The notes: generated by a model not told the origin, from the sequence alone. Positions 32,115 through 43,470 are shown, numbered from the stretch's first letter. The stretch: DNA of 64,000 bases from Ryuthela nishihirai (GCA_038380435.1 JAWZYU010000007.1:25399001-25463000), one strand, 5' to 3'. Program-made: numbers and translations.

Positions 32115-32880
32115 GGCGCGCCCTGGTTTCGCTTTTAATCTGTGCATTCTTATTTTCAATGCAGTAAAGATTAGTTTTGTCAGTACCCCCCCCTCCCCAT
32201 CCATATGACACTTCGGCGCACATTCAATACGACGATTTTCCCTTCGTTGCTTAAGTCGCTGCTGACGTCAAACGCTCTCTTTTACAGTCCGTGACTTCGT
32301 TTCCATGCAAACTATCGCTGCCTGGGTCTCACTTTTAATCTGTATATTCTAATTTTCATTGCAATGAAAGTTCAGTTTTGTGAATAACCCCCTCCCCCCG
32401 ACCCTTTTAGAGGGGTTGCTCAGTCGGTAGCGCACCATGTTCGTAATCTGCAGTTCCCAGGTTCGAGTCCCAGCTGGGTCAGCGTTGAGATTTATCGCCG
32501 CAAAATTCCCCGCCTGCCCACGGTCAGTAGGGGACACCTATGGGCTTGGAAAGGCCGCAGTCCGTTGGATGCAAAGTTAAGCTGTGGCCCCGTGTGCGGG
32601 AGAGCCATACTCTGTGCACGTTAAAGAACACGCAGTATGGCCTTGACGGGAGGTTACCATCTGTCTCCCAACAGCTGTTCCAGTGGGTCCCCTCCCTCAA
32701 CCTTCTTTGAGCATTCGGGGTCCTTGTGACCTGGCCATTTAGCCCATTGTGTGCAAAAAAGTGCCGCTCAGAGGTAAAACAACCTAACCCTTTTAGCACT
32801 GATTTTAAATGAATAATTTCATGGCGGCTTTGCTGACGTCAACACTCGATCTCATAACCAGTGGTTTGTTTTCTAACCAC
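32115..32880. repeat. ~200-bp tandem repeat (2-3 diverged units)
   Basis: CTTTTAATCTGT.TATTCT with a T/A-rich follow-on and a CCCCCTCCCC run occurs at 32130-32200 and 32330-32405. The GCTGACGTCAA word recurs at 32257 and at 32832, beyond the SINE-A insertion. The spacing suggests units of ~200 bp, the last one split by the SINE. Confidence 0.6.
32411..32786 (+). mobile_element. SINE-A copy
   Basis: Full copy with a shortened G-run at the 5' end (AGGGGTTGCTCAGTCGGTAG) and tail AACAACCTA. A 10-bp duplication ACCCTTTTAG flanks it (32401-32410 and 32787-32796). Confidence 0.93.
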
Positions 32881-33026
32881 ATTAAGGATTTTTTTTAATT
32901 TCCTTTCGACAGATTTTTGCTGTCTTTTGGCTCCCATGATACTTGACCTCCTGGTCCAAATTTTCTACATTGCTTCTCCCCGTGTGCTCTTGTGGTTGGT
33001 TAAATAAATTAAAAAAATTAAAAAAC

Positions 33027-34809
33027 ACCTATCCATTAAAAGTAGAAAATAAGCCTAAGCATATCGATGATACAAAGAGTCACTCAGTTTGTAATCCCTT
33101 CAAAGGAAAACAGGGCCCCGGAAATCTTGTTGTTTAGGTAAATGGGCGCCCTATCTTCCTTTGAAATGAATAGAAACTCAGTTACTGCATGCTATATTAG
33201 TTACGCATCCTAAAAAGTAACAAGTAAACCTAAAACATATCGACACCATCGATATTGTTTAGGTTTTCTACTTTTTAGGATGCATATAGGAAGATAGGTA
33301 TTTTTTTATTTTTTTTTCAATTTATTAATATATTTTTTCAGTTTATTAGTATATTTATTCTTTGTGTCTAAAAACACCTACCTTCAGAAACTTTCATTTG
33401 ATATATTACTCATAAACGTCGACCACAGTTTTCTTCCCTTTTGGAGTCGTGTTTGAGATAGCACATTACATTGGATACGTCATAAGCTTTAATTTGAGAT
33501 ATAATTCTTTACGGTAGACCCCCGAGAAACTGCTCCCCTTTTACCAGGGGGGGGGGAGAATGGTGGAAAAAATCGTAATAAGTTACGACGGTCATTATAT
33601 GATCTTTAATTTGACACTTAACTGATAACAGTAGGCCCTCTCATTCGGAAGATATAGTACAGTGTCTCGCAAACTGTGTGCCGCGGCACCAGTAGTGTGC
33701 CGCGAGAGATTCCAAGTGTGCCACGAGAGATTTCCAAATTGACACTAGATATTCCAAAGATTTCATTTTGACTTGACTTGTGTTATCGACGTGCTTTAAT
33801 ATCGACGTGCTATCGACGTGCTTTAATAAAAATCTTTCAGATTTTATCAGCTGGGATCTTGTAAGTATTCATCTGACTTTTTCCAAATTTTCGTATTAAT
33901 TTTTGATTATTTCAAGCCATAGAATGGACAAATATTTAAAACAAACACCGAGTTATGAATTAAAGAACGAGAGCAAATCTTCAAGTAAAACCAGGCTGAT
34001 AACTTCAACAAAGCGCAAATATAATGACGATTATATAGAGTTTGCTTTTATTCTTTTTTAGGTGTGCCGCGGGAAAAAAATTAGATTCAGTGTGCCGCGG
34101 AAAAAAAATTAGATTCAGTGTGCCGCGGGAAAAAAATTAGATTCAGTGTGCCGCGGAAAAAAATTAGATTCAGTGTGCCGCAGAGTAAAAAAGTTTGCGA
34201 GACACTGATATAGTAGAACGCCTTTAATATTTCCCGTTTTTTAGAAGGGAAGAAAGCAAGATGGGTATAATTTATTATCTCACAACACTTCCTACGTCAC
34301 AAGCTTTCATTTGATATACAACATATTACTTTCGGCATTCGCATTCTGGAGATATATAAAGACAATCGTTTTCCCATTTCCCTTTTTTTAGGGGTGAAGA
34401 AAGGGGATCGCGTTCAAGAGATATAGGGCAACAATCGTTTTCATATTTCCTCCGTTTTTTAAAGGGGAAGAAAGCATGGGGGACATATTTTTATAGCCTA
34501 TGACATTCGCCGTTTCAGAAGGTGTCATTTGATGTATAATTTGTTTTTTTCGGAACTCGCGTTCTGAATATAGAGCGAAATAATAGTTTTCACATTTCCC
34601 CTTTTTTAGCGGGGGGGGGGAGAAAGCATGGAGTTAAATTTGTTATAGCTTATGATACACCCAGAGTCACAAGGTTTCATTTGACACATATAAATCATTA
34701 AGTTTCTCCATCGCGTTCGAAAGATATCGTGGAACAACGTTTTGTCAAATCAACAAAACGGACCAATCTATAAATGTCAAAGCCAAAAGCAATAGTAAGA
34801 TACATAGGT
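33027..34809 (+). mobile_element. Element F copy 1 (palindrome head + subrepeat body)
   Basis: The head (about 33036-33300) is a ~250-bp imperfect palindrome with AGTAGAAAATAAGCCTAA and its complement at the far side. The body (33350-34780) is built of diverged ~160-base subrepeats, each with GGAGATATAG-like, TTTCC-poly-T-GGGG, GAAGAAAGCATGG and TCACAAGCTTTCATTTGA-like words. Ends are ACCTAT... and ...ATAGGT. A hAT-type MITE (33660-34207) is inserted. No ORF was recognised. The three copies in this window define the family. Confidence 0.7.
33660..34207. mobile_element. hAT-type non-autonomous element
   Basis: The 16-bp terminal inverted repeats read CAGTGTCTCGCAAACT at both ends. A perfect 8-bp duplication ATATAGTA (33652-33659 and 34208-34215) flanks it, diagnostic of hAT transposition. 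Near the right end a ~30-base unit GTGTGCCGCGG-A(7-8)-TTAGATTCA is repeated about four times (34063-34185). GTGCCGCGAGAGA words lie near the left end. There is no transposase, so it must be moved in trans. Confidence 0.93.
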
Positions 34810-34838
34810 AAGAATTACTGCAGTGTTACGCAGAAAAC

Positions 34839-35065
34839 CGACCTGTCCCGGTGGCCGGGTAGTTAGCGCGATTAGCTGCTGTTCTGAGAGACCTAAGTTC
34901 GAACTTCGAATAAGGCATGGATGTTCGTGTTGTTCTTTCTGCTGAGGCCTGTCTTTCTCGCCTATCTCACAGACAGGCAAAATTCCTCTATGATTTATTA
35001 AACTGACGGGCTCCTGTCAGACTCTGTGACAAGTAGCTACTTGAGGGGTAATTTATTTTTTTCGT
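34839..35065 (+). mobile_element. SINE-B copy, diverged
   Basis: Head TGTCCCGGTGGCCGGGTAGT, weak B box GTTCGAACTTC, body AACTGACGGGCTCCTGTCAG and ACAAGTAGCTACTTGAGGGG. It has an ~20-base insertion near CTCACAGACAGGC. The flanks AGAAAAC at 34832-34838 and 35066-35072 may be the duplication. Confidence 0.85.
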
Positions 35066-35309
35066 AGAAAACTGGAGTTCAGTGTGCCAAATTTTAAGTA
35101 GTAGAGATCAAATAGTTTGCACAGGGAAACTAAAAAAAAAGGGGGGGGGGAGGTTACTGGATAATAGAAAGGAATACATTATCACTGATAACTGCATTTA
35201 AAAGAAAAATGAACTCTGAAAACTGAAAATTGATTTAAATAAATTTCTGTTTAATAAGGCCGCAGTTTTTTTTAAATACAGTCTTTTTTTATCACAGTAT
35301 TTATTCCCT

Positions 35310-35509
35310 CTGCCGTCCCATGACCGAGTGGTTAGCTCGCTTGGCTACTGATCTAAGAGACCTGGGTTCGAGCCCCGGATTAGACATGGATTGTGTGTCG
35401 TTTTTCTGCTGAGGTTCTGCCATCCTCTCAGATCTCCTACTGTGGCATATAAACTGTCAGACCTCTGTGGCAAGCAGCTGCTTGAGGGGGTATTTATTTA
35501 TTATTTTTA
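35310..35509 (+). mobile_element. SINE-B copy
   Basis: Full-length copy (B box GGTTCGAGCCCC) with a ~14-base deletion in the ACTGACAGGCTCCTGTCAGA segment. TTATTCCCT is duplicated (35301-35309, 35510-35518). It lies at the outer end of element F copy 2. Confidence 0.92.
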
Positions 35510-35515
35510 TTATTC

Positions 35516-36290
35516 CCTATCTTCCCATTGCTTTCGGCTTCGACATTTATCGGTTTGTGGATTTCACAAAACGTTGTCCCACCATATTTTTAAAATGCGA
35601 TGAACACACTTAATTTATGTGTCAAATGAAAGTTCGTGACTCGGGGAGTGTCGTAGGCTGCAAAATATTTGACACCCCCATGCATTTTTCCCCCTAAAAA
35701 ACGGGAAATATTAATATCGTTCGACTCTATCTTCCGAATGCGAGGGCCTACTCTTACGAGTTAGGTGCCAAGTTAAATCAATGTTGACAGTCGTAACTTA
35801 TTACGACCCCCCCCCCCCAATCTATCCCCTCCTTGATACAGGATGGTGGTGGATTTTCTCGGGTGTCAAACGTAACGAATTATATCTCAACTTAAAACTT
35901 ATGACGTATCCAATGTAATGTACTTTCTCAGACACGACTCCAAAAAAGAGGAAAACTGTGATCGATGTTTATGAGTCATATATCAAATGAAAGTTTTTGA
36001 AGGTATGTGTTTTTAGTGACAAAAATATGAATTAAAAAAATTAAAAATTATCTATCTTCCTGTATGACCCAAAAAGTAGAAAATAAACCTAAAGGATATC
36101 GATGGTGCAATCAGTCACTGAATTCGTATTCGCTTCAAAGGAAGATAGGACGCCGAGTTTCCTACTCAACAACATGCCGGCGTCTTATCTTCCTTTGAAG
36201 AGAATACAAACTTAGTGACTGACTCCACCATCGACATGCTTTAGGTTTATTTTGTACTTTTTAGGGCCCATGCAGTTAGATATTTTTAAA
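35516..36290 (-). mobile_element. Element F copy 2, inverted
   Basis: Reverse orientation and shorter body than copy 1. Body words (ATGAAAGTTCGTGACTCGGG-like, CTATCTTCCGAATGCGAGGG) match copy 1 in reverse. The palindromic head is at about 36045-36285 (AGTAGAAAATAAACCTAA and its complement near 36240). With copy 1 it forms a tail-to-tail inverted pair over 33.0-36.3 kb. Confidence 0.72.
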
Positions 36291-36524
36291 GTTCTTTAAT
36301 TTATTTATATTTCAAGTATAATTATTAGACATTAAAAACCATTAGCCTGATTGCTTTTATTCAGAAATATACATCGGATCTAGACGGCTATTAAATATCC
36401 AATATATGTGTATACTGATAAAGATTCTTGATGTGCTAATGCGAGTGCAGAAATGACTTTAGCGATGGAACTTTAGCCATCCGTGCAAGGCTCTAGCACT
36501 GAATGATGATTTAGATGAAAATTC

Positions 36525-37045
36525 AGGAATGCAACTTTAGAAACCTAAATTTACCTACGACAAGTGGTTTCTGGTATTTGGTTTCGGGAAAGTTTCGCCA
36601 GGAATGCAACTTTAATTTTAATTTAACAGTAATAAGTGAAAGTTAAATAGTATTTACACTGACTCAATTTGGAAGAATTAATAAACATATGGCATTACAT
36701 TCATAAAATGAATTCAATGATTATGTACAACATCACATGTAAGAAAAAATGGATTACAGATAAATGAATCCTTTGGCAATCTTGAGATGAAAACAAATGA
36801 AACATTTAAAACTTATAGTATTTAAGATATTTACATAAGTCCATGCTTCGTAAATGCTTTTTAAAAACTGAGAACAACTGCTTTCCGGAATTTGACAAAT
36901 TTTCGTCGAGAATGCAACTTTATAAACATAAATTCACCTAAATAACTGTTTTTTGGTATTTGGCAAATTTTCTTCAGTAATGCAACTTTATAAACATATT
37001 TTCCCGACAGAAACAGTTTTTAGGAATTCGACAAAATTCCGAAGA
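36525..37045. repeat. ~70-75-bp minisatellite, interrupted
   Basis: The unit AATGCAACTTTA(T/G)AAAC-TAAATTCACCTA...TGGTATTTGGCAAATTT recurs at about 36528, 36600 (partial), 36904 and 36975. About 255 bases of other sequence (36620-36875) separate the first pair from the second. Confidence 0.7.
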
Positions 37046-38020
37046 GAACGAATGACAGATTTCGAAATATTTCGTTGCGCAAATATTCCCTTATAAATTC
37101 TATTTCTAGTTAACTAAAATAATATTTTTTCATTAGATTTTTTAAATGGTAAATAAGGTATTCAGACGATGGAAGTGAGTTTACCATTTTGGCAAGGGCG
37201 CTAAGCAACTCGCCAAAAGGTGTAATGTTTTAGTTTTCTACGAGGACTCAGAATAAAATAGCATGTTTGTTTGCATATCACTGAGAAGTGTTTCATATTC
37301 TACCCAACTTTAAAATTCCTAGAAACCAAATGAAACATTTTGAAAATTATGGTTATAAAAAACAAGTTGTTGCTTTCTGAATCTGTGCTGGTAACTTAGA
37401 TGTTTAAATTAAAAATAAAGATACATCACCAACATCATTTTGCTTTGTTTATGTTTCTGCTAGCATTGAAAATGGAGCTTTACGCAACTGCCAAATAATA
37501 GGAGTGAAAAAGCAATACATTCCAGGTAAACAATATTTTCTTCCTAACAAAAAGCGACAGGACATCTCTTTACATGTATATTAATGAATTCTTCAATAAG
37601 GAGACAAGCGGGAAATGCTATTGATCGTACTTTTTATAAACTACAAGCATGTTCCTGGAAAACCAATTAATTTTACAGCACCTAACTACCATGTGTTACA
37701 GCACCTAACTACCAATCTAACTACCTGGTGTTTTTCATTTTCAATGTAGTTTGGTAAAGACAGAGACATCTGTGTTGTTTTAATTTTAACATAGCAGGGA
37801 GACCATAATAAATTATTTATGGGAGCCAAGCTAAGTTTGATTTCTTTATGTAAATTACACAATTTTAAAGAACTTGGAGCAGCTTGTACCAGGAAGTGTT
37901 AATAGATGGAGTTAGGTGGGGGGGAGGTGAAATACTTTTATCTGATTTTTAGAGTATGCCATAGGAAATTAATAATATTTAAGCTCTCAAGTGTGTGTGT
38001 GTGTGGGGGGGTGTACTTAT
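37046..38020. other. No recognisable gene
   Basis: AT-rich. CAGCACCTAACTACCA is locally duplicated (about 37677-37716), and a short GT run lies at 37990-38004. Nothing coding recognised. Confidence 0.5.
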
Positions 38021-38826
38021 GAGTTGTTTACCTCTGAGCTGCAGGGTCGGAGGTCGGTAGCGCGTCAAGCTCGTAATCTGCAGTTCCCAGGTTCGAGTCC
38101 TAGCTGGGCCATCTTTGAGATTTATCTTCGCTTAATTTTCCACTCTGTCCTCATTCAGAGGAGGCACCGATGGGATTGGAAAGGCCGACGTCCGTCGGAT
38201 GGCACGTGAAGGTGGACCATATCCTGTGCTGTTAAAGAACACTCTGGATGGCCTTGATGGGAGGTTTCCATACTGGTAGTGCTTTAAGCGGAACTAGTGA
38301 GATTTGTTTCATAAGTATATTTACCTGTCTCCTAACAGTTGTTTAGTGGGTTCCCTCCCCCGATCTTCTCTGAGCCTGCGGGGTCCTTGCGACCTTGCCA
38401 TGTAGCTCATTGTGTGCAAAAAAGTGAAGCTTAGAGGTAAAGACAAACCTAAGCTCTGAGCTGTACTTTTTGGAACATAATGGCTAAATGACCAGTCACA
38501 AGGACCTCAAGGGCTCAGAGAAGGTTGAAGAAGGGGACCCGCTGAACAACTATTAACGAGAAAGATGGAAACCTCCCGTCAAGGTCATCCAGCGTGTTCT
38601 TTAACGTGCATAAGGTATGACTCTTTTTCACACAGGGCCACAACTTAAGATCCCATACGACTGATGGGGGTCGTCATAAAGCCCATCAAAGTCTCTTTTG
38701 TGACAGCGGGCCAAATGGGGGTTTAGCGCAGATAAATCTGAACCGTGGCATAACTGGGACTCGAACCTGGGAATTGCAGACTACGAGCCTGGTAGCGCTA
38801 TCTATAGAGCCACCCTCGGCCCCCTT
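38021..38826 (-). mobile_element. Old SINE-A copy, split near its 3' end
   Basis: The diverged minus copy has its last ~20 bases at 38021-38041 and the remainder at 38464-38826, ending in the head complement CCCTCGGCCCCC. A younger plus copy lies between. The outer duplication is not clear. Confidence 0.82.
38042..38453 (+). mobile_element. SINE-A copy nested in SINE-A
   Basis: Diverged plus copy whose head keeps GGTAGCGCGTCAAGCTCGTA and GGTTCGAGTCC. It has an ~60-base extra segment near 38272-38332. The host word CTCTGAGCTG is duplicated (38032-38041 and 38454-38463). Confidence 0.86.
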
Positions 38827-39182
38827 CATAGGGGAGATTATAACCCAAAACCCTATAGGAAATAGTTATATATTGATAATCTTAGTAACATGTGACCCAT
38901 CTTCGATCTTCTAGATAGTTTCTAAAGCTCTCGAATTTCCCTTGGGTTCACTACTTTGTTAGAGTATAATTATCGTATCAGTCTAATAGTAGTAATTCTT
39001 AAAACTCAAGAATGGTGATATACTTGCGGGGGGAAAAAGAATGAGTATACTTAAACGAATTGTATAGGAAATAACACAAGTCTCAAGATAATTTTTTTGT
39101 CTGCACAGATCCTTGCACTGGATATTTGGTTACTTCTGATTTGTTAACATTATTCTACATTATTATAAAATGCCTGCCACAG
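38827..39182. other. No recognisable gene
   Basis: AT-rich spacer. No feature recognised. Confidence 0.45.
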
Positions 39183-39336
39183 TGGTCTGACAATGTAATA
39201 CACCGCTGAGACCTGTGACAATGGCGGAACCTCAGCAGAAAGAAAACACAAGATCAAAAACATCCATGCTTCGTTCGGGGGCCGAAACCGGATTCCTTTT
39301 ATCAGTACTCAGAACGCTAACTATACGGCCACTACG
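39183..39336 (-). mobile_element. SINE-B copy, diverged
   Basis: Reverse copy without a 3' tail. The complement of the head (CGTTCGGGGGCCGAAACCG... ACGGCCACTACGAC) and of the body (GGCGGAACCTCAGCAGAAAG) is recognisable. The B box is degraded. Confidence 0.7.
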
Positions 39337-39495
39337 ACACACATTATACACCTGTAATATTTATAATACTGTTATGACAGATGAATGTGCTAGAATGGAT
39401 TTATGGTAGATGTGTCATGAACGCTCGCAGATGCCTCAGCGTGGCAATAACGTTATTAACTGATTAGACCAGAGAAACTGAATAATAAGAATTGT

Positions 39496-39881
39496 GGGTT
39501 GGGTTGTTTTACCTCTGAGCGGCACTTTTTTGCACACCATGGGCTAAATGGCCAGGTCACATGGACCCCGAAGGCTCAGAGAAGGTTGGGGGAGGGGACC
39601 CACTGGAACAGCTATTGGGAGACAGATGGTAGCCTCCCGTCAAGGCTATCCAGCGTGTTCTTTAACGTGCACAAGGTATGGCTCTCCCGCACACGGGGCC
39701 ACGGCTTAACGTCCCATCCGACGGACGGCTGTCTTTCCAAGCCCATCGGTGTCCCCTACTGACCGTGGGCAGGGCGGGGAATTTTGCGGAGATAAATCTC
39801 AATGCTGACCCAGCTGGGACTCGAACCTGGGAACTGTAGTTTACAAGCCTGGCGCGCTACCGACTGAGCTACCCCCGCCCC
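39496..39881 (-). mobile_element. SINE-A copy, full length
   Basis: Little-diverged reverse copy with intact head complement (GGGACTCGAACCTGGGAACT). I could not see a target-site duplication: the flanks TAAGAATTGTG and TATATAGTGG do not match. Confidence 0.92.
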
Positions 39882-39884
39882 TAT

Positions 39885-40495
39885 ATAGTGGAGTAGTAAA
39901 GAAAGAAGGATATAGTATTTTAAATTAGTGATGTGCGATGCTACGGTAGAAGACTGCTTTTATTTGATTCAAGATGAAGCCGGTGCTGAAAGGGAATCAG
40001 CAATAGAGTTTGTTCTTGGGTCCTCTCTCAGGGGAGATGAATGTTAGATCATTGTTAAGGTAGTCTTTTATCACAAATGAAATTCAATAGAAATTGGTTT
40101 GTTTGTTGAATGCTACAAGGTAATAGGTTCTATTTTGTCATAGGAGATAAATATTGACAACACTGATTTAAACATTGAAAATTGGTTAGCATAGTAAATA
40201 GTTCTTTTTATGGTTTGACTATATTAAGGGGAAGAGAAACACTTGTGTTAAGATAAGATTGTTTTATTTGTATGATTTTGTACCTTTGTAATAAATTACT
40301 TTATTCATACTTTGATTTCGTAAATGTACTTCAGAACTCACGCTCAGTTTTCATCTGTTTAAATTCATAACAATACTATTTCTAGTAACAGTAATTGAGT
40401 GGTAAAAGACTAGGGTAATTCTACCACAGAATAAGATAACTAGATGGGACACTTAGGTTACTATAATGAGTTTGGAGCGACCATTAACCGATATC
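39885..40495. other. No recognisable gene
   Basis: AT-rich spacer without recognised motifs. Confidence 0.5.
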
Positions 40496-40506
40496 AGTGA
40501 CACTAG

Positions 40507-40903
40507 AAGTGGGGTGGGGGTGGCTCAGTCGGTAGCGCGCAAGGCTCGTAATCTGTAGTTCCCAGGTTCGAGTCCCAGCTGGGTCAGCGTTGAGATTTAT
40601 CTCCGCAAAATTCCCCGCCCTGCCCACGGTCAGTAGGGGACACCGATGGGCTTGGAAAGGCCGCCGTCCGTCCGTCGGATGGGACGTTAAGCCGTGGCCC
40701 CGTGTGCGGGAGAGACATACCATGTGCACGTTAAAGAACACGCTGGATGGCCTTGACAGGAGGCTACCTTCTGTCTTCCAATAGCTGTTCCAGTTGGTCC
40801 CCTCCCCCAACCTTCTCTGAGCCTTCGGGTCCTTGTGACCTGGCCATTTAGCCCATGGTGTGCAAAAAAGTGCCGCTCAGAGGTAAAACAACCCAACCTA
40901 AAA
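40507..40903 (+). mobile_element. SINE-A copy with CCGT expansion
   Basis: Full-length copy carrying an extra CCGT (CCGTCCGTCCGTCGG), GAGACATACCATGTGC and CAGTTGGTCCC in place of the usual bases. The flanks AGTGACACTAG (40496-40506) and AGTGACTCTAG (40904-40914) are an 11-bp duplication with one mismatch. Confidence 0.94.
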
Positions 40904-40914
40904 AGTGACTCTAG

Positions 40915-41522
40915 TGGCATGATAAAAAATTAAATTGGAATAAAGTTTGATTGATTTAATTTATTTTAAATTAAACTTCAAGTTTAACTATGTAAATATA
41001 ATAATTTATTGAAATATTATTGTGTATCTAAAGTTAATTGTTAACTTTTAAGAAAATAAATTGTTACCAGTTGAATTTTAACATGTATAATTTAAAATTT
41101 TCGGTTTAATTGAACAATGGTGTATAAATCATCATATTTGTATAATAATCGTAATACCGGAGCTCACACGTGTGACGTCACAGATGGCAGATATTTGCAG
41201 TTTCTCTGTGGTTCCGCGGCTACTTCAACAATCGGTCCCAAATTTGGTGTGGTGGTCCCACTTAGTCCTAAGACTGTTCGGGCAAAGGATGGGGTTTCTA
41301 GCTGACACGGGTTGGGAGTGATCCCTCGAAAAGCGTTCGAAATTTCTGGTGGCGCTACCATCGCCTACCATTGAATGGGGTAGTACGTTGTGTGTAGTAA
41401 TTGTGGAAAGCTGTGAATGAAGATATCGATGGACATACATTTGGCGGGATTATATTGAAATCGGAGTGATGGAAGCCTGTGAATGAACTTATTGATTTCG
41501 AGAGTTTTCTATAGGTTACGCG
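40915..41522. other. No recognisable gene
   Basis: AT-rich on the left, with more balanced composition from 41160 on. Open frames on both strands in 41117-41440 overlap each other and show no known domain. Confidence 0.45.
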
Positions 41523-41535
41523 CCAAACGTTTGGC

Positions 41536-41931
41536 TTTGGGTTGGGTTGTTTTACCTCTGAGCGGTACTTTTTTGCACACCATGGGCTAAATGGCCAGGT
41601 CACATGGACCCCGAAGGCTCAGAGAAGGTTGGGGGAGGGGACCAACTGGAACAGCTATTGGGAGACAGAGGGTAGCCTCCTGTCAAGGCCATCCAGCGTG
41701 TTCTTTAACGTGCACATGGTATGTCTCTCCCGCACACTGGGCCACGGCTTAACGTCCCATCCGACGGACGGACGGACGGCGGCCTTTCCAAGCCCATCGG
41801 TGTCCCCTACTGACCGTGGGCAGGGCGGGGAATTTTGCGGAGATAAATCTCAACGCTGACCCAGCTGGGACTCGAACCTGGGAACTACAGATTACGAGCC
41901 TGGCGCGCTACCGACTGAGCCACCCCCGCCC
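41536..41931 (-). mobile_element. SINE-A copy, same subfamily as 40507
   Basis: Full-length reverse copy flanked by a perfect 13-bp duplication CCAAACGTTTGGC (41523-41535, 41932-41944). It shares with the 40507 copy the CGGA expansion, GCACATGGTATGTCTCTCCC and GACCAACTGGAAC variants. Confidence 0.95.
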
Positions 41932-42232
41932 CCAAACGTTTGGCATGGGTTTAACTAGTTATTGAATATTAAGTGTAGGGAGCGAAAATGAAGTGAATAA
42001 GTACCTACTCATGGCGATAGAGGAGCGGAAATCGGGCAATGGTCGAGTTTTAACGTTTAGTGTCCTATCTGTACTAAGTTACATTAATTTGTGAATTCTA
42101 CCAATTGGAAATTTCACTTCTTCTAGAAAGATATTCCAATTGATTGACTATTTATATGATGCATACACTCGAGTGTCATTTTAATGGAAAAAAGGCGTTT
42201 TTTATGTTAATATTTAGAACTGAGTAAGGAGT

Positions 42233-42420
42233 GGGGTGGCTCAGTCGGTAGCTCGCCAGGCTGGTAATATGCAGTTCCTGGGTTCGAATCCCGGCTGGGT
42301 CAGCATTGAGATTTATCTCCGCAAAGCTCTCCGCCTGCCCACGGTCAGTAGGGGGAACCGATGGGCTAGGAAAGGCAACCGTCTGTTGGATGGGACGTTA
42401 AGCCGTGGCCCCGTGTAGAG
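42233..42420 (+). mobile_element. SINE-A 5' fragment
   Basis: Head (TGGCTCAGTCGGTAGCTCGC; B box GGTTCGAATCCC) and first half of the body up to GCCGTGGCCCCGTGTAGAGG. The 3' half is missing. Confidence 0.85.
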
Positions 42421-42424
42421 GAAA

Positions 42425-43470
42425 TATTATGGACGAAAAATTAGAGAGCTCAATGAAATCTAATATCGAGTTTCAAAAATATTTGTTCACTATTTTAAGA
42501 GTTATGCAAGCTGGAATATTTACAATAACAGCTTTCTATAAAAGCATTGGAAATTGACGAAAATCTGTGGTTATAAGTGATTTTCAACAGTTTTGTGTAA
42601 TGATGTATTATTCACAAACTGTGGAAATATACATTTGATTGTTGAAAAATGGCGTTTACATTTTACTAAAGTTTCATACAGTGGATATTGCTTTCGTTTT
42701 TACCTCAAGTAGCTTTACAGATTGATGAAGCAGATCAGTTTACAATACATTTTGACTACCACAACAGGGACTGTGAACTGTACATGGCCATTTTGGGACG
42801 TATGAAAAATTTTACAGTGCAGAAATGACACTCTTAACTTTTATATTGGATTATTTGATAGTGGAGAACCTTTTTTTTTAGCAGTTTGCCATTTGGCGTC
42901 TGGGGTATTGATGGCGTCTTTTCCCTTTCTGGATAAGAAACTGCTGATGAAATCCTAGGCAGCTACTCCCTCCAGGAATGCAAGCGTCACTCACTCTCTC
43001 GTGAGAAAACAACACTTTTGCACATGTTGTTTCTTTTTAAGGTTTCTCATTTCCTGGCCCCCTCCTTATGACCGTCACTGTTTAAAATTTAGATTTCGAT
43101 CGATTTTATAGAAATATTTGGTTTTCCTTCAGTCATAGTTTTCCGCATAAATCTTAATTAAGAATTTATTGAGCTCTGAGTTTGATTTTGTATTAACTTA
43201 ACAATGGAACTCATTCCATTAAGATGGTACGGAATGTAGCTGTTAGTAGATGGAACCTTGTCCATGGCTGCAACTGTAGCGAAAGTGTACACGGCATGTT
43301 ATCAGGTGTTCGTGGAACCGTATTCCACCTGATTGAAGAAAAATTTCATCTATTCTCAAACACCGAAATTCATCGAAGTAATATCGAAATTTCTCTTTCT
43401 ACTCGTTGTTTAGCATAACGCCTCCTACATCTCTTAATAAACTTATTTCTTTAAAAATCCTACTAATCAT
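42425..43470. other. No recognisable gene
   Basis: AT-rich sequence. A 64-codon open frame at 43224-43418 has no recognised domain. The right end leads into the old RTE copy. Confidence 0.45.

Noticed and set aside
34063..34185. Short regular repeats suggesting a CRISPR array
   Set aside because: The units are contiguous with no unique spacers, and they sit inside a hAT element in a eukaryotic context.
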